DNA of 64,000 nucleotides from Nilaparvata lugens. Its lineage: Eukaryota > Arthropoda > Insecta > Hemiptera > Delphacidae. The stretch covers positions 16,353,942 through 16,417,941 of the forward strand of contig NC_052511.1 in NCBI RefSeq assembly GCF_014356525.2, in the 5' to 3' direction. Position 1 is the first letter of the stretch, and each line of letters opens with the position of its first letter. Positions 31,858-42,875 of this stretch are shown piece by piece. A model generated the notes under the pieces. The model did not search any database, was not told the DNA's origin, and saw nothing but the letters and a program-made list of their open reading frames with translations. A program made the position numbers and the translations under genes.

Positions 31858-32832
31858 AACGATAACTTTATTACGTTCTTTTTACGAAGTAATCATATCA
31901 GATAACATGTAGATAAGGTAGATAACATGATAACATGATCCAATATAGATAGATAAATCTATGGAATAGATAGTTAACAGAATATGATCCAAGAAATAAG
32001 TGTCAGTATAATATTAGTAACTGTTGTGTCATACTTACCATCTGCTTTCACCATAATACCAAACTTCCCCTACCGTCATACTACTTGCAGTCATCTAGAA
32101 AAAAAGATGGTGGAGCTCTTGTGTTGTGACAGACACTCCCACATTGTAAAATACGACCTAATTGGGTTCGAAAAATTATGGTGCTTGAGAACATCATATG
32201 GTGGACGCCTGGTCCAATCCATGGAAATGGGAGGTTTGGAGTCTAGGATAGAGGGGAATTCAGGAAAAGAGGTGGAAAACATGGTGGAAAGAAGGAAGAA
32301 CAACATAGAGAATAATAAAATTAGATTTATTAGATAAGGCTTCTTATAAAAATATGTATTCAATTTAGTAGGTGTTATTCCGAACAAATGCTTGACAACT
32401 ATTATGATTTAATATATAAAAAGCTACATTCTTCCCCTTCATTTGAATGTTTCATAGTGCATGTGATTCTCATTCCGTGATAATTATTCAAATGGAAGGG
32501 CATATGTGGACAATATATACTTTGATACTCTCATTGTAAAACCAACCGATATGATTGAAAAAAAATGCTTATCAGTATTATTGCAATTTCTAGTTCAAAT
32601 AAAACTCCTATGAGAAGAGAAATCAATTCATCATTGATGATTTCCAACATTGTGGGTTTGTTACTAGTATAAGAACTCATTTTAACTGCAGTATAATAAT
32701 TATAATTTTTCGATTATATTGTGAAGGCTATCAATATTATTATACCAACCCTATATGATAAAATAGCATAGACCTGAGTATACATGGAAATGAAAATTGA
32801 CGATAAACAAGACCTTCCTTTCGTTTATTCGT
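31858..32832. other. Unassigned sequence after the LTR element
   Basis: 31900-31960 has short GATAACATG-type repeats. A 117-codon frame at 31984-32337 ends in an E/K/R-rich segment but has no recognised domain. Confidence 0.35.
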
Positions 32833-33292
32833 GAAAATGAGAACATTAAAAAATGGTTTATTTGAGCTCGAACTATGAAGTGGGTTTTCCTTGAATCTGA
32901 TTCATCAGCATCACGCAGAGAAATTCAATGAAAGGAATCATTCAATTTAGTTCGATTTGAATTACCCACCATTAAAAGTATGCAATAGTTAAAGAAAATG
33001 AATTCCTATTCCAGTGAATAATACAGAAATCTACTGAAGTTCAGTAGAGAAAATCCAGTAGGGAAATTAATTTACTCGTAGAAAGATTGAAAAAAGAAAG
33101 AAGAAAATGAGACCTTTTCAGGAATTTTGTTCATTTGAATTCGACCTATAGGATAGTTTCGCCTTCAATTCAATTCATGAGCATCGAGCATAAAAATTCT
33201 GTGAAAAAATAAAATCCAATTCAGCTCACATGCAATTTCAAGAAACAAACAACGTCAATGAAAATAAATTCCTATTCAAGTGAATAAAACAA
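32833..33292 (+). repeat. Diverged tandem duplication, about 270-bp period
   Basis: 32833-33027 and 33102-33292 share in order AAAATGAGA, a GARYTCGAMCTAT-type block, ATTCATSAGCATC, ATTCAATG/ATTCTGTG, AATTCCTATTC and AGTGAATAA. The copies are substantially diverged. Confidence 0.6.
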
Positions 33293-33419
33293 AACCAACG
33301 AATGATAAGGTATATCACATAAATCACATATTGATAAAGCATAGCAATCACATCATATCGATAAGTTATAGCATTCACATTTCAACATTTCAAGATGATC
33401 CTGTTCAAAACAATCTCTA

Positions 33420-33860
33420 CTGGAATGAAGTTTGGCTGGGTACCGCCCCCTTCCTGGTGTTGGTGGGGGGGGGGGACACGATGTCACTCTGATTGACGTT
33501 GAAGCTGTCCGGCGGGATTTGACAGCGAAAAGGACCAGCATTCACCAGGATGGCAATAATTAGAGGAAGGGTTTCTTGTCGGGATGACAGCTGACAGCGG
33601 TGGCGAATTAACGACTTGTAGGTTTAGGGGTCATAACCTGTGTCCCTCAATCTCCCCACCCCCTCTCATCAACACCCCCCACCCCTAGGACGAAAGGAGA
33701 CATCGTCCTTGACTGTCAGATTGAAACTGGACGTCAAGAGTCGGCCGCACCACGGAAGAAGCATAAAAGTGTTTCTTTCATCTGTGGCCGCACTAAGAAA
33801 CTGCACTGTGATGAACGGAAAAAGTCGTGCGAATGATTGAAGTTCTTGCAAGTTCTTCGA
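33420..33860. other. Less AT-rich island with G and C homopolymer runs
   Basis: G-run near 33464-33474; CCCCACC-type words near 33650-33690. Overlapping short frames on both strands have no recognised motifs. Confidence 0.3.
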
Positions 33861-34170
33861 ACCAATTCACTCTCACCTGACGTAATTTGTATTGTTCTTT
33901 GGTAACTGGATGAAAGAGAGTGAACACAGGATTGTTTCATGGAACCAGAGATCAACTATAGATTTCGTTTCTCTATGATGAAAATACCTATGATATAGGA
34001 AATTAGAATTTAAAATCATACTTTTCTATTTCACTCTAAAATTAATAATTTTGGCATCATATTTAATATTTTTTTATATTTCATTGATAATAATGCAGCT
34101 GAAAGAGTTCAAACTGGGATCATAGGGCATAATCTCTTATATCTGAAGAATGGACTCCATTAAAATCATT

Positions 34171-34866
34171 TTTCCTCCACCTACTGTCTAAAAAGCCTAC
34201 TTTACTCCCTGAAACATAATACTAAAGAGTCACTTTTTGCTCTCGGAAGAAAAAAAAACAGAAAAACTCCCTAGAGCGTAAAATTGACTCCATTTAAATA
34301 ACATGAGAAGCATCTCTATTTTTAAAACTTACATTTTTGAAATAGGTTAGAAGGTCCAAGCTCAAATGAGGAATCATATAGAGTAGTCATTAAACCAACT
34401 AAATTCAATACCTCAACCAGACATTTGATCAATATAAGAAATATATGTTTCATGCTAAAATAATTTATTACAAACTTGATATCAGTATACTTTGGAAATG
34501 TATAAATATTTTTTACATATTCCATGTTATTCAAAATACCAAACAACGAATATTCCTCATTAACTAGTCATTGTTGTTGCAACTTTTGCCGACAGATAGC
34601 GCTGTCGGCGGTAAACTGTGTGATTACAAGCCAGCTGTTTCATTTTTAAGTTATGTTGTAACACATTTTACTGGTCACGTAAATTTTAAAAAAATATTAT
34701 ATTTGCAGTTTTTATAAAAATGTAGGTGGAGGAAAATTGTTGTGTACATCACGAGTGAAAAATGTTTTTTCTTCCTCAGGAAAATTGTTGCCCTTTGCTA
34801 CGCCTCGGGCTTCAAACTTTTCCCTGACGGAGAAAAAACAGTACTTTTCACTCTAGATATACAATA
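34171..34866 (+). repeat. Dispersed repeat family C, copy 1
   Basis: Matches 42954-43693 in the same orientation: CTCCACCTACTGTCTAAA, TTTACTCCCTGAAACATAAT, GACTCCATTTAAATAACATG, TGTTGTGTACATCACGAG, GCCTCGGGCTTCAAACTTTT. The second copy sits inside a TIR element (42876-44263). Here the corresponding terminal repeats were not recognised, so this copy is probably truncated. Confidence 0.85.
34588..34609 (+). repeat. Short hairpin in family C, copy 1
   Basis: GCCGACAG ATAGCG CTGTCGGC: a perfect 8-bp stem with a 6-base loop. The equivalent in copy 2 is at 43415-43436. Confidence 0.85.
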
Positions 34867-34984
34867 ATAGCTATTGAATAGTCATGCAATCATTAGACTG
34901 GAGAGAATAATGAAATGAGAAAATTATTTATTGGATCTGAAGTCTATTCTCCATTAAAGTGATTTCGAATTGTAATGAAATCAC

Positions 34985-35075
34985 TATACTGATGAAAATA
35001 ATGAATTAAAAAAAATCTTTACCAGGCGGAGTTTCCTCTCTACCACTCAACCCCAAATAATGCTATTATAGAAAT
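34985..35075 (-). mobile_element. Non-LTR retrotransposon 3' tail, family T2
   Basis: On the minus strand GGGTTGAGTGGTAGAGAGGA then AACTCCGCCTGGTAAAGAT, closely resembling the tail at 26026-26105. Followed by A/T-rich low-complexity DNA. Only the last stretch of the element is recognisable. Confidence 0.5.
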
Positions 35076-35110
35076 TATAATTTGATGGTATTCAACGCAC
35101 CTAAGACTTT

Positions 35111-36290
35111 GTCACGTTGTATTTTAGCACCACAAAATATTTTTGAAATGAATTATTGAACTCTAATGGAATTATAAAATAGAAAGGAAAGATAGCCTAG
35201 TCAAAGTACCACTCAAGTAAAATCGAATGTTATTAGCAATAAAGAGTAATCATATTATCTAAAGCGATAAGAAAAAACATGCATAATTGTAATTCAACAA
35301 TAATGAGGATCCATTGGCAGAATTAAAAATTATAAATCGGCTTATTTGTTATTGGCAGATCATAAAAAATAAAAGTTTGCATGTACATTTGAGGTTAGAA
35401 TTGTTTGTTTATGTTTTAAAATGAATCAATCGATCTAGGATAAATTGATAGTTACTTGAATCAACACCTAACGAATCAGCTGAGTGTTCGATCAACCAGT
35501 ATAAGATGAATTATAAAGTTTACTCACAAAAGATGTATTATATATACTAGGGAAGGTTTATGTAAATAAATAGGGACAACTATTATTGCTGCATGAGTAT
35601 TTATTACAGTCTAAAATAGTACGAAAATCAAGAGTATACAAAGCTCATAAAAAAAATGTACATTGCGTGATAGTATCGTATATCACGATTTATTTATTGG
35701 AATAATCTAAGACAAACACTCCATCTATTTATATAAAAACTTTTTGTTTATCTTCCCATAACAAAGTTGAAGAAACCCTGAATCTGAAGTAACCAATTGT
35801 ATTGAGTCTTGCTAAATTAGAAAGCCAATCAGAAGGAAGCTTACAAATCGTTCAAGGAACAGATGAAATTTTTCTGGAAATCACTTCTCTTTGGCTTGTG
35901 ATCTCGATCTGTGAAGATGCACATGGAAATTAGGGTTCTTTCTTCCTGTTAAATTTTAAAAATTATCAAGCCAATCCCTTTTCTAAATGTGAACTATTTG
36001 TAATTAATGTTTATTTATCTGTGAACTCAGTGTTGTTGAAGAGTTCTTAATTGTAATCTGTTCCCATAAATATATCTTTAATACGGAAAGAAATCTGTAA
36101 GAAATCTGGACCATGCGCGAGCCCAGCCGAGACAAAAAGGACCTGCATAATTAAATTATTGGGAATAATTAAATTTACTCTACAAGACCTCCAAGAACAT
36201 CATTAATGTGAGTGTTAGTTCAAACGAGCTCGTTTTATAAAGGCCTTTTTAATAAGAGTTGGGGAATTGATAAAAGCGCTATACAAATTA
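35111..36290 (+). repeat. Dispersed repeat family B, copy 2 (about 1.18 kb)
   Basis: Same family and orientation as 19534-20721, with similarity ending abruptly at both sides at the same family positions (GTCACGT at the left, ATACAAATTA at the right). This shows these are true family boundaries rather than a larger segmental duplication. Confidence 0.85.
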
Positions 36291-36642
36291 CCACTTCACA
36301 ACTTATAGTATAAAACTATAACGATTACAATAGCGTCTTCATTCCCACATTAAATCTATGCTTCATTTGGATTTCTCTAATCAGATCTATCAGATCCCTT
36401 TATCAGTCTTTCTTTGTCAAACCATTACTTTCAAATCTCACCTCCCTGCTTGAAAAATTATACTTCTTTGAGAGTATAGAATATCCTTCACTAATGAAAC
36501 CGGCCCATCTATTCATGTATTGACATATTCTCTTGTAAGAGAATAGAAATTGGCCATTTTTTGTGTATTGGAATATGGGCTTAAGTAAACTCAACATAAA
36601 TTTCCAATTTTTCGACCGAATTTGACTCACGATGCATGATTT

Positions 36643-37000
36643 GGACCGCCTTGACGAGCCGAGAAGAATGAAGTGTGGTACGATGAAATCTGAGCATTGT
36701 GTCAAAAGTTATAAGTGTTTGGAATTTTGATCCTTGACGTGTCCTTAAGGGCGCCTCACACTAGGAAATACTGAAATGGAGTGCATCTAACGGGTGACTC
36801 TTATTGAACATAATCTCATGAACTTATGTCATTGTGCGGAATATCAATGTGAGGACAATGTAGTTGGTGATGATGTTTGAAGCTAAAATTAGGTGTTTTT
36901 CACAATACAAAGTGCATTGTTGTCAGGTGTACCTGGAAATCTATATGAGATAGAGCGCTCTATATTTCCTCAGATTGTGGAGCACAAAATTACGCCCAGA
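36643..37000 (+). repeat. Dispersed repeat family A, copy 2
   Basis: Matches 3648-4003. The sequence after it, 37001-37262, continues without a visible boundary toward AGCCGAAAATACGAGGTTTT and the tandem array, so the full family may extend to about 37290. Confidence 0.75.
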
Positions 37001-37262
37001 AGGATTTCGAGTTTCACATCTGAATGGTAACAATCGGAAGATATTGTTGATCAAAAACTAAAATTCATCAAAATTGATTTTTCCTTCAAATTTCACTCAT
37101 TTTTGAAAAATCATAACTCAGTACTCATGGGAGATAGATAGTTTCGGATGATCTCATTTTATTCAGAATTTTATAATCTAAAAAAAGGCGAGAGCAAATG
37201 TTTCTGTCCGATTACGATATTTGGCAGAAATAGCTGAAAACTGGAAAATGAGCCGAAAATAC

Positions 37263-37569
37263 GAGGTTTTTGGGCCACTCTGTATCTAGCACAAGGAAAT
37301 TTTGCATAAAGAAATTGGTTCTGGACTTCTCTTATGCACCCAAAAAATATATTAAAAAATCAGAACTACAATATAAATTGCAAGCACACCCCCTTTTTTA
37401 TGTTTATATTGACTGGACAAGAGGTTTTTGGGCCACTCTGTATCTAGCACAAGGAAATTTTGCATGAAGAAATTGGTTCTGGACTTCTCTTATATACCCA
37501 AATAATATATTAAAAAATCAGAACTACAATATAAATTGCATGCACCAATGTATTATAGTGACTGGACTA
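37263..37569 (+). repeat. Two tandem copies of a unit of about 158 bp
   Basis: GAGGTTTTTGGGCCACTCTG starts units at 37263 and 37421, each continuing TATCTAGCACAAGGAAATTT, TTGGTTCTGGACTTCTCTTA and ending near GACTGGAC. The units are nearly identical, so this duplication is young. The word GGGCCACTCTGTAT is the reverse complement of ATACAGAGTGGCCC, a terminal motif style seen in insect DNA transposons. Confidence 0.9.
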
Positions 37570-38159
37570 TCAGTTTCTCTTTAGTTTTTATTTATACTAT
37601 TTGGTGAAATAGTATTGACACTGATGATCACCAATATACTTACGAAAAAGTGATTGCTCATCACCACTTCAGTTTATTTGATAAAAATGAAAGAAAAAAC
37701 TGTTTATTCATTCTTTTTCTATCCTACTCGGTATGGTTCCAGTTATCCATGGTATTATTCTGTTAATCATTTTTTCATGTCATCGGTATCACAATATATT
37801 GTAATAATACTGTATAATAATATTGTAAATTCGAAAATTTTCAAAACATGAAATACTGTGTTTATTGAACTGTGTCTTAGTTGTAATTAGAGAAGAGACA
37901 GTGTTTCCAGACCAAAAACGTGAAATGAAAAACACTGGCTAGCAGTGCAGACTGCAGACGCGACCCACAGAGGGTGAAGTGGTGAGAGTGAGAGAGTGAA
38001 CGACGTTTGACGTATAGTGATGGATGCGATTCGCCCCCCTCATCATTCGCTCTCAGTCTTCTGGTGCTCTGCTCTCTCACTCCAGCAAAAACATTCTCCA
38101 CTCAAGTCTGCTCTGCCAGTCTGTCCGTCTGTCAATGCTTCCTATCACTTATTTGTCGT

Positions 38160-38370
38160 CTTATCTCTCCGTCTACGGCTACTGCTCCTGTCCTTGTTTT
38201 GCCCATCCTCTCCAACTCTACAAATTCTTTTGTTTTTCTTCTCTTGTTTTTAATTTTCTCATCTACTTTTTGTTTTATGTTTTCTTCTGCACAACCTTCT
38301 CAATCTATATCTTCGAAACATTCTACTTCTTACTTCACACATTCTACTTCTTACATTCTACTTCTTCTTC

Positions 38371-38402
<32 letters not shown>

Positions 38403-39970
38403 CTTCTCTTCTTCTCTTCTTCTTCTTCTTCTTCTTCTTCTTCTTCTCTTCTTCTTCTCTTCTTCTCTTCTTCTTCTTCTTCTTCTTCTTCTTCTTCTTC
38501 TTCTGTCTTCTTCTTCTTCTTCTTCTTCTTCTTCTTCTTCTTCTTCTTCTTCTTCTTCTTTCTTCTTCTTCTTCTCCTTCTTCTTCCCTTCTCTTCTTCT
38601 TCTTCTTCTTCTTCTTCTTCTTCTTCTTCTTCTTCTCCTTCTTCTTCTTCTTTCTTCTTCTTCTTCTTCTTCTTCTTCTTCTTCTTCTTCTTCTTCTTCT
38701 TCTTCTTCTTCTTCTTCTTCTCCTTCTTCTTCTTCTTCTTCTTCTTCTTCTTCTTCTTCTTCTTCTTCTTCTCTTCTTCTCTTCTTCTTCTTCTTCTTCT
38801 TCTTTTTTTTCTTTTTCCTCATTCTTCTTCTTCTTCTCCTCCTTCTTCTTCCCATCCTTATTCTTCCTTCTCCTTCTCCTCCAACCTCTTCTTAATCTCC
38901 GTTCTTCACCTATTCATTATTCTCCATCTTTTCTTCGAAATTCTTCTGTTTTCTTTCTTTTGTTTTTATTCTCCTCTTCTATCTCTTATTTTGTGTTTTC
39001 TCTTTTCCCTCCTCCTACTTTTCCTATTCCTTGACCTTCACATAATTCTTATTCTTCCTCATCTTCAGCTTCCTCTTTTTCTTCTTCTTCTTCTTTTTCT
39101 TCTTCTTCTTCTCCTTCTACTCCTTCTTCTTCTTCAGCACCTCCTCAACCTTCCTTCTTCTCCTCATTATCCTCCCATCTCTCTCTTCTCCACTACTTCT
39201 TCTTCCGTATTTTCTCCTTCATCACCAACTCTTTTTATATCTTCGCATTATCCTGCTTCTTCTCCTTATTTTTGCTCTTCATTTTCTTCTTCTTTATCTT
39301 ATTATTTTTCTCTCTTCTTTTCCTTCCTCTTCTTTTTCTATTCCTTATGCTCCTCCTTTCCTCCTCTTCCTCCCCTCACATTCTCCTTCTTCACCTCCTC
39401 TTCCTCCCCTCACATCCTCCTTCTTCCCCACCTCTTCTTCCCCTCACATCCTCCTTCTTCACCTCCTTATCACCCTTCTCCATCACCCCCTCCATCTTCT
39501 CCTGAACCTTCGTTCTTTTTCTCTTCCCCCTTCCCCATCTTTTTTTCGAATTTCTTTTGTTTTCCTTCTCTTCTTTTTCTTATTCTGTATTTTCTCCTTT
39601 TCCACCTCCGTCTTTTTCTATTTCTCCGCATTCTTCTTATCTGTTTTTGTCTTATTCCTTCTTCTTCTTCTTCTTCTTCTCTTCTTCTTATCCCCCTCTC
39701 AATCTTCCTCCTCCTTTTCTTCCTCATCCTTTTCTCATTTCTCATCTCTCCTCCCACTCTTCTTAACCTCCTTACCGTATTTCTTCTTCTTATTATATTT
39801 CTCTTACACCTCTTCTCTTGTCTCCAACCTTCTTCTTCTGTTTCTCATTCACTTCTCCTTATCCTTCCAATCTTCTCTTCACCATATTCCCCACTTTTCC
39901 TTATCTTCTCTCAGATTTTTTCTTACATCACTTTTCTCTCCTTCTCATCATCCACATCTCACACTACTAT
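38160..39970 (+). repeat. Very long polypyrimidine tract
   Basis: About 1.8 kb in which the plus strand is overwhelmingly C and T. It accounts for the long F/L/S frames at 38007-40013 and 38024-39034 and the R/K/E frame on the minus strand at 38370-38855. None is a believable protein: they overlap in all frames and consist of the translations of TTC, TCT and CTT. Confidence 0.95.
38360..38815 (+). repeat. (TTC)n microsatellite core
   Basis: Near-continuous TTC/TCT/CTT with interruptions mostly of the form TCTCTTC. It is the complementary type of the (GAA)n tract at 54336-54930, so the two are inverted relative to each other. Confidence 0.97.
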
Positions 39971-40013
39971 TTTCGTGTTCAGAGAGTCTAGTACTAGTCA
40001 GCTTGTAACCTGA

Positions 40014-40404
40014 TTTCGGACACATTTCAGTTGAACCGCGACAAATTTTTGACCGATTACTCATTTTCTTGTTTTCTTAACTGACTGTTGGTGTAAGTTG
40101 TCAGTTGTCAGCCAAATGTTTCAACAAATTTCAATTAGATGGAGCGCGTCGAAGCTTTGGAAAATTATTAAGTCAAACTGATTCCCATTCGTCATTTTTC
40201 TATTATCAGCTTGAGCAAAACTCTTCTCAATAAGTATTATTTTTGGTTTCCATGATTCTATACAATTGTTAAACAGTCGACACCTATTTCAGTTTCAACC
40301 TTGAATATTATATAACTACCAACTATCTATATCATCTATTTATATCTTGAGCACATAGTGGAAATTTAAATTATGAATGAGATAATCGACCTCTTACCCA
40401 TCCC
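40014..40404. other. Unassigned sequence
   Basis: No gene or repeat recognised between the pyrimidine tract and the MITE. Confidence 0.4.
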
Positions 40405-40407
40405 TTA

Positions 40408-40800
40408 AGCTGCGTTTACACCAAAGCTATTTACAAAATTAATAACTTAACCCTTATAGGTTCTATTAGATTAAACGGAACTTAACAAACACATATATTG
40501 TGTTCATCGTGTATGATAAGTTATGCCATAGCCACCTCTAATACAAGGCCCCGGCCTACGATATTGCAACATCGCAGTGTAGGCCTAGAATCTAATACAT
40601 GATTGGTGGAAAAAAATTTAAAAAATACCAGCTGACCTTCTTCACCAATCATGTATTAAATTCTAGACCTACACTGCGACGTTGCAATATCAAAGGTCGG
40701 GGCCTTGTATTAGAGGTGGCTATGGTTATGCTCAATCTAATAGAATCTATAAGGATTAAGTTATTTTCAATTTTTTAATAACGTTGGTGTAAATGCAGCT
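40408..40800. mobile_element. 393-bp MITE with TTA duplications (PIF/Harbinger-like)
   Basis: TIRs AGCTGCGTTTACACC and GGTGTAAATGCAGCT are flanked by TTA on both sides (40405-40407 and 40801-40803). A 3-bp TTA/TAA target duplication is characteristic of PIF/Harbinger elements. The arms extend to nearly 190 bp each (e.g. CCACCTCTAATACAAGGCCC against GGGCCTTGTATTAGAGGTGG), so the whole element folds back. Non-coding, and the arms are still highly similar. The superfamily call rests mainly on the TTA flanks. Confidence 0.85.
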
Positions 40801-40803
40801 TTA

Positions 40804-41870
40804 TAAAGTCAGTGATAACATCGATAATCTTTAGATTCTCTATGGACAAAGATTTAATGATTGAATGACTTTGATAAGTTTATTTTCCTAAGAGGAATGT
40901 TTTCAGAAAGCTGTCCAATCAAACTCCTGTGTTGTAAAGTATGTATAGTTGTATTCCTTTGCTAAGAGATCATAGATATAGTATGATATCTACCTACGAT
41001 ATGGATATTGTGTTCAAAAGGTGGTCCAACATTGTCAATAATTGGTATTCGAAATGAGGATTGCTAATTTTTAAGAGCTTAACAACTTTAAAATCAGTGG
41101 TTTATTACAGAGAAATTACCATTGAGAATGATTATCATACTATTGGTATTTCATCAATAATTCCTATATTGATAGATATTTTCGAAATATATAGTCTGAC
41201 AAAAGTGTATGAAAGTTTACGATAATCTACCACATGTCGCCTTGTTTGACTTGTTTTTAGCTAGGGAATTATTGCTTTTTGGAATATCACAGCCAGATTG
41301 TTTCTTCTACAATTTGTTCAAACTCCATCCACAATATTTGCGGTCATTGAAGACTGCCTGCAATAATTATTATACTCCTTGGTTATTGGGAAACGTGGAA
41401 TAGTTGTTACGTAATTTAATGACGACTGTATCCAACAACATGAAAAATAAGTCTATAATAGGGCCTAGTCGTGGTTGGATTCTCAATAGTCAGTAATAAT
41501 AGACCTGGTAGAGCCGGCTGAAAATATAAAATATTCAAACGGTGTGTTTGAGAGAGTGCTATTAGCGAGCTATATACGATTGGTTTGTGTATATAGGTAT
41601 GTGATAAGGTTGCTTCGGTGAATTGTGGAAAGAAAATGGCCGCCGACATGGTTTCTCCACGAAATTTTCTCGAGTTACGTTTCTTTTCTTGTTTTTCTAG
41701 CTTCAGATTACAAGATAGTAGACAATTTGAGGGCAGCAATTGTGAATAAACAATAATTGCGAGGTGAACTGCATCGTGGAGATGATTATGCCCCGCAACC
41801 CAACACACCAACCTTTCTTTCGACTATCCATCATTAAAGTAACATTACTGGGGACTACTTGCCAGTCGGC
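40804..41870. other. Unassigned sequence
   Basis: No gene is supported. Frames at 41209-41403 and 41416-41811 lack recognised domains. Confidence 0.4.
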
Positions 41871-41879
41871 TGTACGCGT

Positions 41880-42200
41880 CGCTATAACAACATAATAACA
41901 GAGGATACACCTTTCTCATACCGGCCATACTTCCCCCCCTCTGACCCCAAGCACCCGCTTTTATCCGGCTCCGATCGGGTTCTAGATAATTATCTACAAT
42001 TACTAGCCTAGACTTGAAGTCCTGCTTTTGCAGCCCCAGCCCCCCAATTGGCTCGCAGCCTGCCTAAAAACACGATTGGTGCCCATTTTTCATCAAGCCC
42101 CACCAACCGCCTTCAATAGAATCGATCGACGTTCTTATCTACTATCAAACGCTGGGCTAGCCTGTTGGGAACTTGTTCTAGAGGCCACTTCTTACCTTTA
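41880..42200. other. Less AT-rich, apparently unique island
   Basis: Contains CCAATTGGCTCGCAGCCTGC and GGCTCCGATCGGGTTCTAGA, with homeodomain-type and CCAAT-like words and no repeat signature. Candidate conserved non-coding sequence. Confidence 0.3.
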
Positions 42201-42493
42201 AACAATTGGATTTCATCACAGCAGCTTAATGAGATAGGAAGAATAATTTTGGTACAATACCGTATATTTATGGAAATTCGTTTATTATTGTTGTGGTAGA
42301 GTATTTATGGAATTTCATTGATTATAAACAGTTTTGAGTGCTAAGAGGAAGGAATTTTGTTATCAATTCGGATCTTAATGTTTCTAAATTCAAAATTAAT
42401 TGTTTCAAGTGTTTGATGAGAAAATTGGACAACGTTGTATAAAGTGAAGATAACATAACCTATTTTCTGGACTATTTTAATGAATCAAAATTC

Positions 42494-42592
42494 GGGGGAG
42501 GAGCAGTTTTGGGCTGTGCCTGTTGATCCTCCCCAAATTATTCTACATAATAATTTTGTATCATTGAATCAATAAAATAATAATAATATTGT
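42494..42592 (+). mobile_element. Non-LTR retrotransposon 3' end, family T1
   Basis: Hairpin GGGGGAGGA...TCCTCCCC (42494-42534) encloses GCAGTTTTGGGCTGTGCCTG. It is followed by a tail ending AATCAATAAAATAATAATAA. The same loop word TTTTGGGCTNTNNGCCTG recurs in hairpins at 46266, 51026 and 53630 (all minus strand), and loosely at 49480. Confidence 0.7.
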
Positions 42593-42875
42593 AGGTGAGG
42601 GTTTCTTGATCCATTCCGAGCTGCGATGTATTAACACACTCTTTCAATGTATTTAGACACGACATGCAGTCAATGCAGTCAGTAAAAAAAGTTTATTTAT
42701 ATTGTGATAGAAATTATGGAAATTCATTGATCATTATCATTTTTATTGTGGTAGAATATTTGGAAATTTATTCATTATTATTATTATCCTTGTTATCCTT
42801 AATTCATTTATCATAAAATTACAAAAAACAATACCCTATAAGAAACGCACTGTTGCAATGAAGCATAACGCTATA

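Noticed and set aside
32833..33292. The duplicated segment as a pair of LTRs
   Set aside because: Copies are too diverged and too close, with no primer-binding site or coding sequence between them.
38370..38855. 161-codon minus-strand R/K/E-rich frame
   Set aside because: Translation of the complementary GAA/GAG/AGA microsatellite; no non-repetitive protein content.
38007..40013. 668-codon open frame (and a 336-codon overlapping frame)
   Set aside because: Consists almost wholly of F, L and S from TTC/TCT/CTT repeats; open in several frames at once.
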